A stretch of DNA of 64,000 nucleotides, taken from positions 124,001-188,000 of the forward strand of contig CAJQUW010011534.1 in assembly GCA_907163375.1 (NCBI GenBank). The letters run 5' to 3'. The stretch comes from Prostheceraeus crozeri (lineage: Eukaryota; Platyhelminthes; Polycladida; Euryleptidae). Made by a program: the position numbers and the translations under genes. Shown here piece after piece: positions 62,726 to 64,000 of the stretch (its first letter is position 1; every line of letters begins with the position of its first letter). The notes under the pieces were generated by a model. The model was given only the letters and a program-made list of their open reading frames with translations. It ran no database searches and was not told the origin of the DNA.

Positions 62726-63290
62726 TGAAGCAGCAGAAACCAGTTTACAAGCCAACATTACAAAATGAACAGAAAATCAAAGTTGATAAAACGAAAAGAC
62801 TCATATCAGGAAGACATGACGAGAATCTGAAGAGTCAGATGGATCCGGATGCAAATCTGAAGGTTCTTCTGAATGAAATGTCGAAACTAATGGATGAGAA
62901 AAATCTGAGATGCTATTTCAAAAGTTCATGAAAAGAAGGATAATTGTTTACCTTGACAGTGACGATGATAATGCTGTCCTAACAAGAAATGATTTTTATA
63001 AACTTTTCCACTCAACATACGCACTACGAACAATACTCGTACTTGTAGCTAAATACAAAGTGCATTTCTAGGCATTTTGGCATATTTTCAGTTGACCTGT
63101 TTCTGTTGCATATACATGCATATGCAACAAATGTGCATTTACGGGCTTAAAAAACAATGCCCAAGGAAGATTATGCTATTCAATTACAATGCGATTTATA
63201 GTCGTGCATATGAAGCAGTAAGTTTTTTGAGCTGGTGGCACTGCATGGGCACGAAACTCCTGAGAATTCTTAATCCGACCACTGATAGTC

Positions 63291-64000
63291 ACTTGTAGAC
63301 CATGGGGTAATTTGGGTCTATAGCCTATTATTTCATTATATTATATTAGAGCTTTGATACATTTCAACTCATCCTTTTCAGACGTGTATTTTCACTTAAA
63401 ACCCATCTGTTCGCTGTGACGATGTGCTTAGACGCCTAGAAAATGAGAAACTGACGCGACTCTGTTTAAACAAAACGGTCCAACATTCGATGATCAACAC
63501 CCTTGTACATTGTGATCGTTAATTGACAATGAAAATCTTCTTCCATCTACTGAAGGAATTTCCGATTGTGATACTGATGCTTGCGAATTGTTCTGAATCA
63601 ATTCTCTCTCTACAATCAATCAAAGTAGGAGACTGGGTTTTTGTCCAATCCAGTGGCATTAAGCCAAAGAAACACGAAGCCAACATCATATCCTTGTGTG
63701 ATGGAGAATAAGAGGTTTAATTCCTCCGACAATGTACAGAAGGTGGCAATGCGTTTTCTTTCCCAAACTTCCTCGACACTGCCATTATAATTGCAGAGGA
63801 TGTTCTTTAAGTGTTGGATCAACCATCAATTGATTGACGTGGCAGATACCTTCTTTAGTGACTTGAAGAAGACATCACTTTAGAGTGCATCGTAGACCGC
63901 ATTTCACTTAGGGACCTTATTTTCTTGATCACGTAGTCAATAGCAGCAAGTTGAATGGATATTCAGTAAGATTGTTGTGTTCCTTTCATAGTCCAATTCA
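63291..64000. other. Right-edge stretch
   Basis: AT-rich; contains the third GGGGTAATTTGGGTCTAT copy at 63304-63321. No gene recognised. Confidence 0.4.

Larger units (their letters stand above)
60155..63284. mobile_element. Terminal-inverted-repeat DNA element with pogo-like relic inside (3.1 kb)
   Basis: A 13-bp inverted repeat, CAGTGGTCGGATT, stands at both ends, each followed by GGGCACGAA-type subterminal motifs. Both flanks carry ATAGTC (60149-60154 and 63285-63290). The terminal sequence looks hAT-like, but the duplication is 6 bp, and the only recognisable transposase inside is pogo/Tigger type, so superfamily assignment is uncertain. It also encloses a foldback (61975-62725). A plus-strand charged frame at 62715-62931 is unassigned. 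Confidence 0.7.

Noticed and set aside
1-64000. CRISPR arrays, bacterial operons, rRNA genes
   Set aside because: No regularly spaced short repeats, no bacterial gene organisation and no rRNA-like conserved blocks; the window is animal nuclear DNA.

Overview
The window is AT-rich animal (metazoan) nuclear DNA. It is dominated by one spliced nuclear-receptor gene on the minus strand, and the rest is large introns and upstream sequence filled with transposable-element fossils. The gene encodes a retinoid X receptor (RXR; called ultraspiracle in insects). The C4 zinc-finger DNA-binding domain, T-box, ligand-binding domain and AF-2 helix can all be read, with clean GT/AG splice junctions. The RXR sequence, together with RTE and jockey-type LINEs, Tc1/mariner, pogo and hAT elements, a Penelope-like element and tRNA-derived SINEs, fits an invertebrate. 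An arthropod is my best guess, but I cannot fix the species.

RXR layout, in transcript order from right to left: candidate first coding exon 32981-33035, A/B-domain exon 27404-27703, DNA-binding exon 21295-21645, hinge and early LBD exon 4379-4678, LBD exon 4081-4305, and last exon 426-682 ending in TAA. The exon lengths (55+300+351+300+225+257) sum to 1488 nt, giving a 495-residue protein, and every intron is in phase 1. Introns range from 73 nt to 16.6 kb. The acceptor of the DNA-binding exon lies inside a four-copy tandem repeat whose units each carry a copy of that splice acceptor. This is the most unusual feature of the window.

Introns 1-5 (683-32980) hold a nearly whole RTE-type LINE (9993-13450, same strand as RXR), two tRNA-derived SINEs, and three non-autonomous hAT-like elements with visible target-site duplications. 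One hAT copy sits inside an old mariner-like relic, and another contains an RTE fragment. The introns also hold a frame-preserving minisatellite (26862-27293), two long near-perfect palindromes (5491-5637 and 30020-30104), and a jockey/CR1-like LINE fragment.

Upstream of the candidate first exon (33036-64000) I recognise no confident host gene. This part contains LINE 3' ends, a 1.4-kb element with about 350-bp inverted arms (41285-42700), a SINE copy, a hAT-like element with a 14-bp terminal inverted repeat (49475-52043), a small mariner-type MITE, a Penelope-like fossil with a head-to-head inverted piece, a Tc1/mariner relic with both ends (57671-59119), and a 3.1-kb terminal-inverted-repeat element containing pogo/Tigger-like transposase remains and a further foldback (60155-63284). 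A few short protein-like reading frames remain unidentified.
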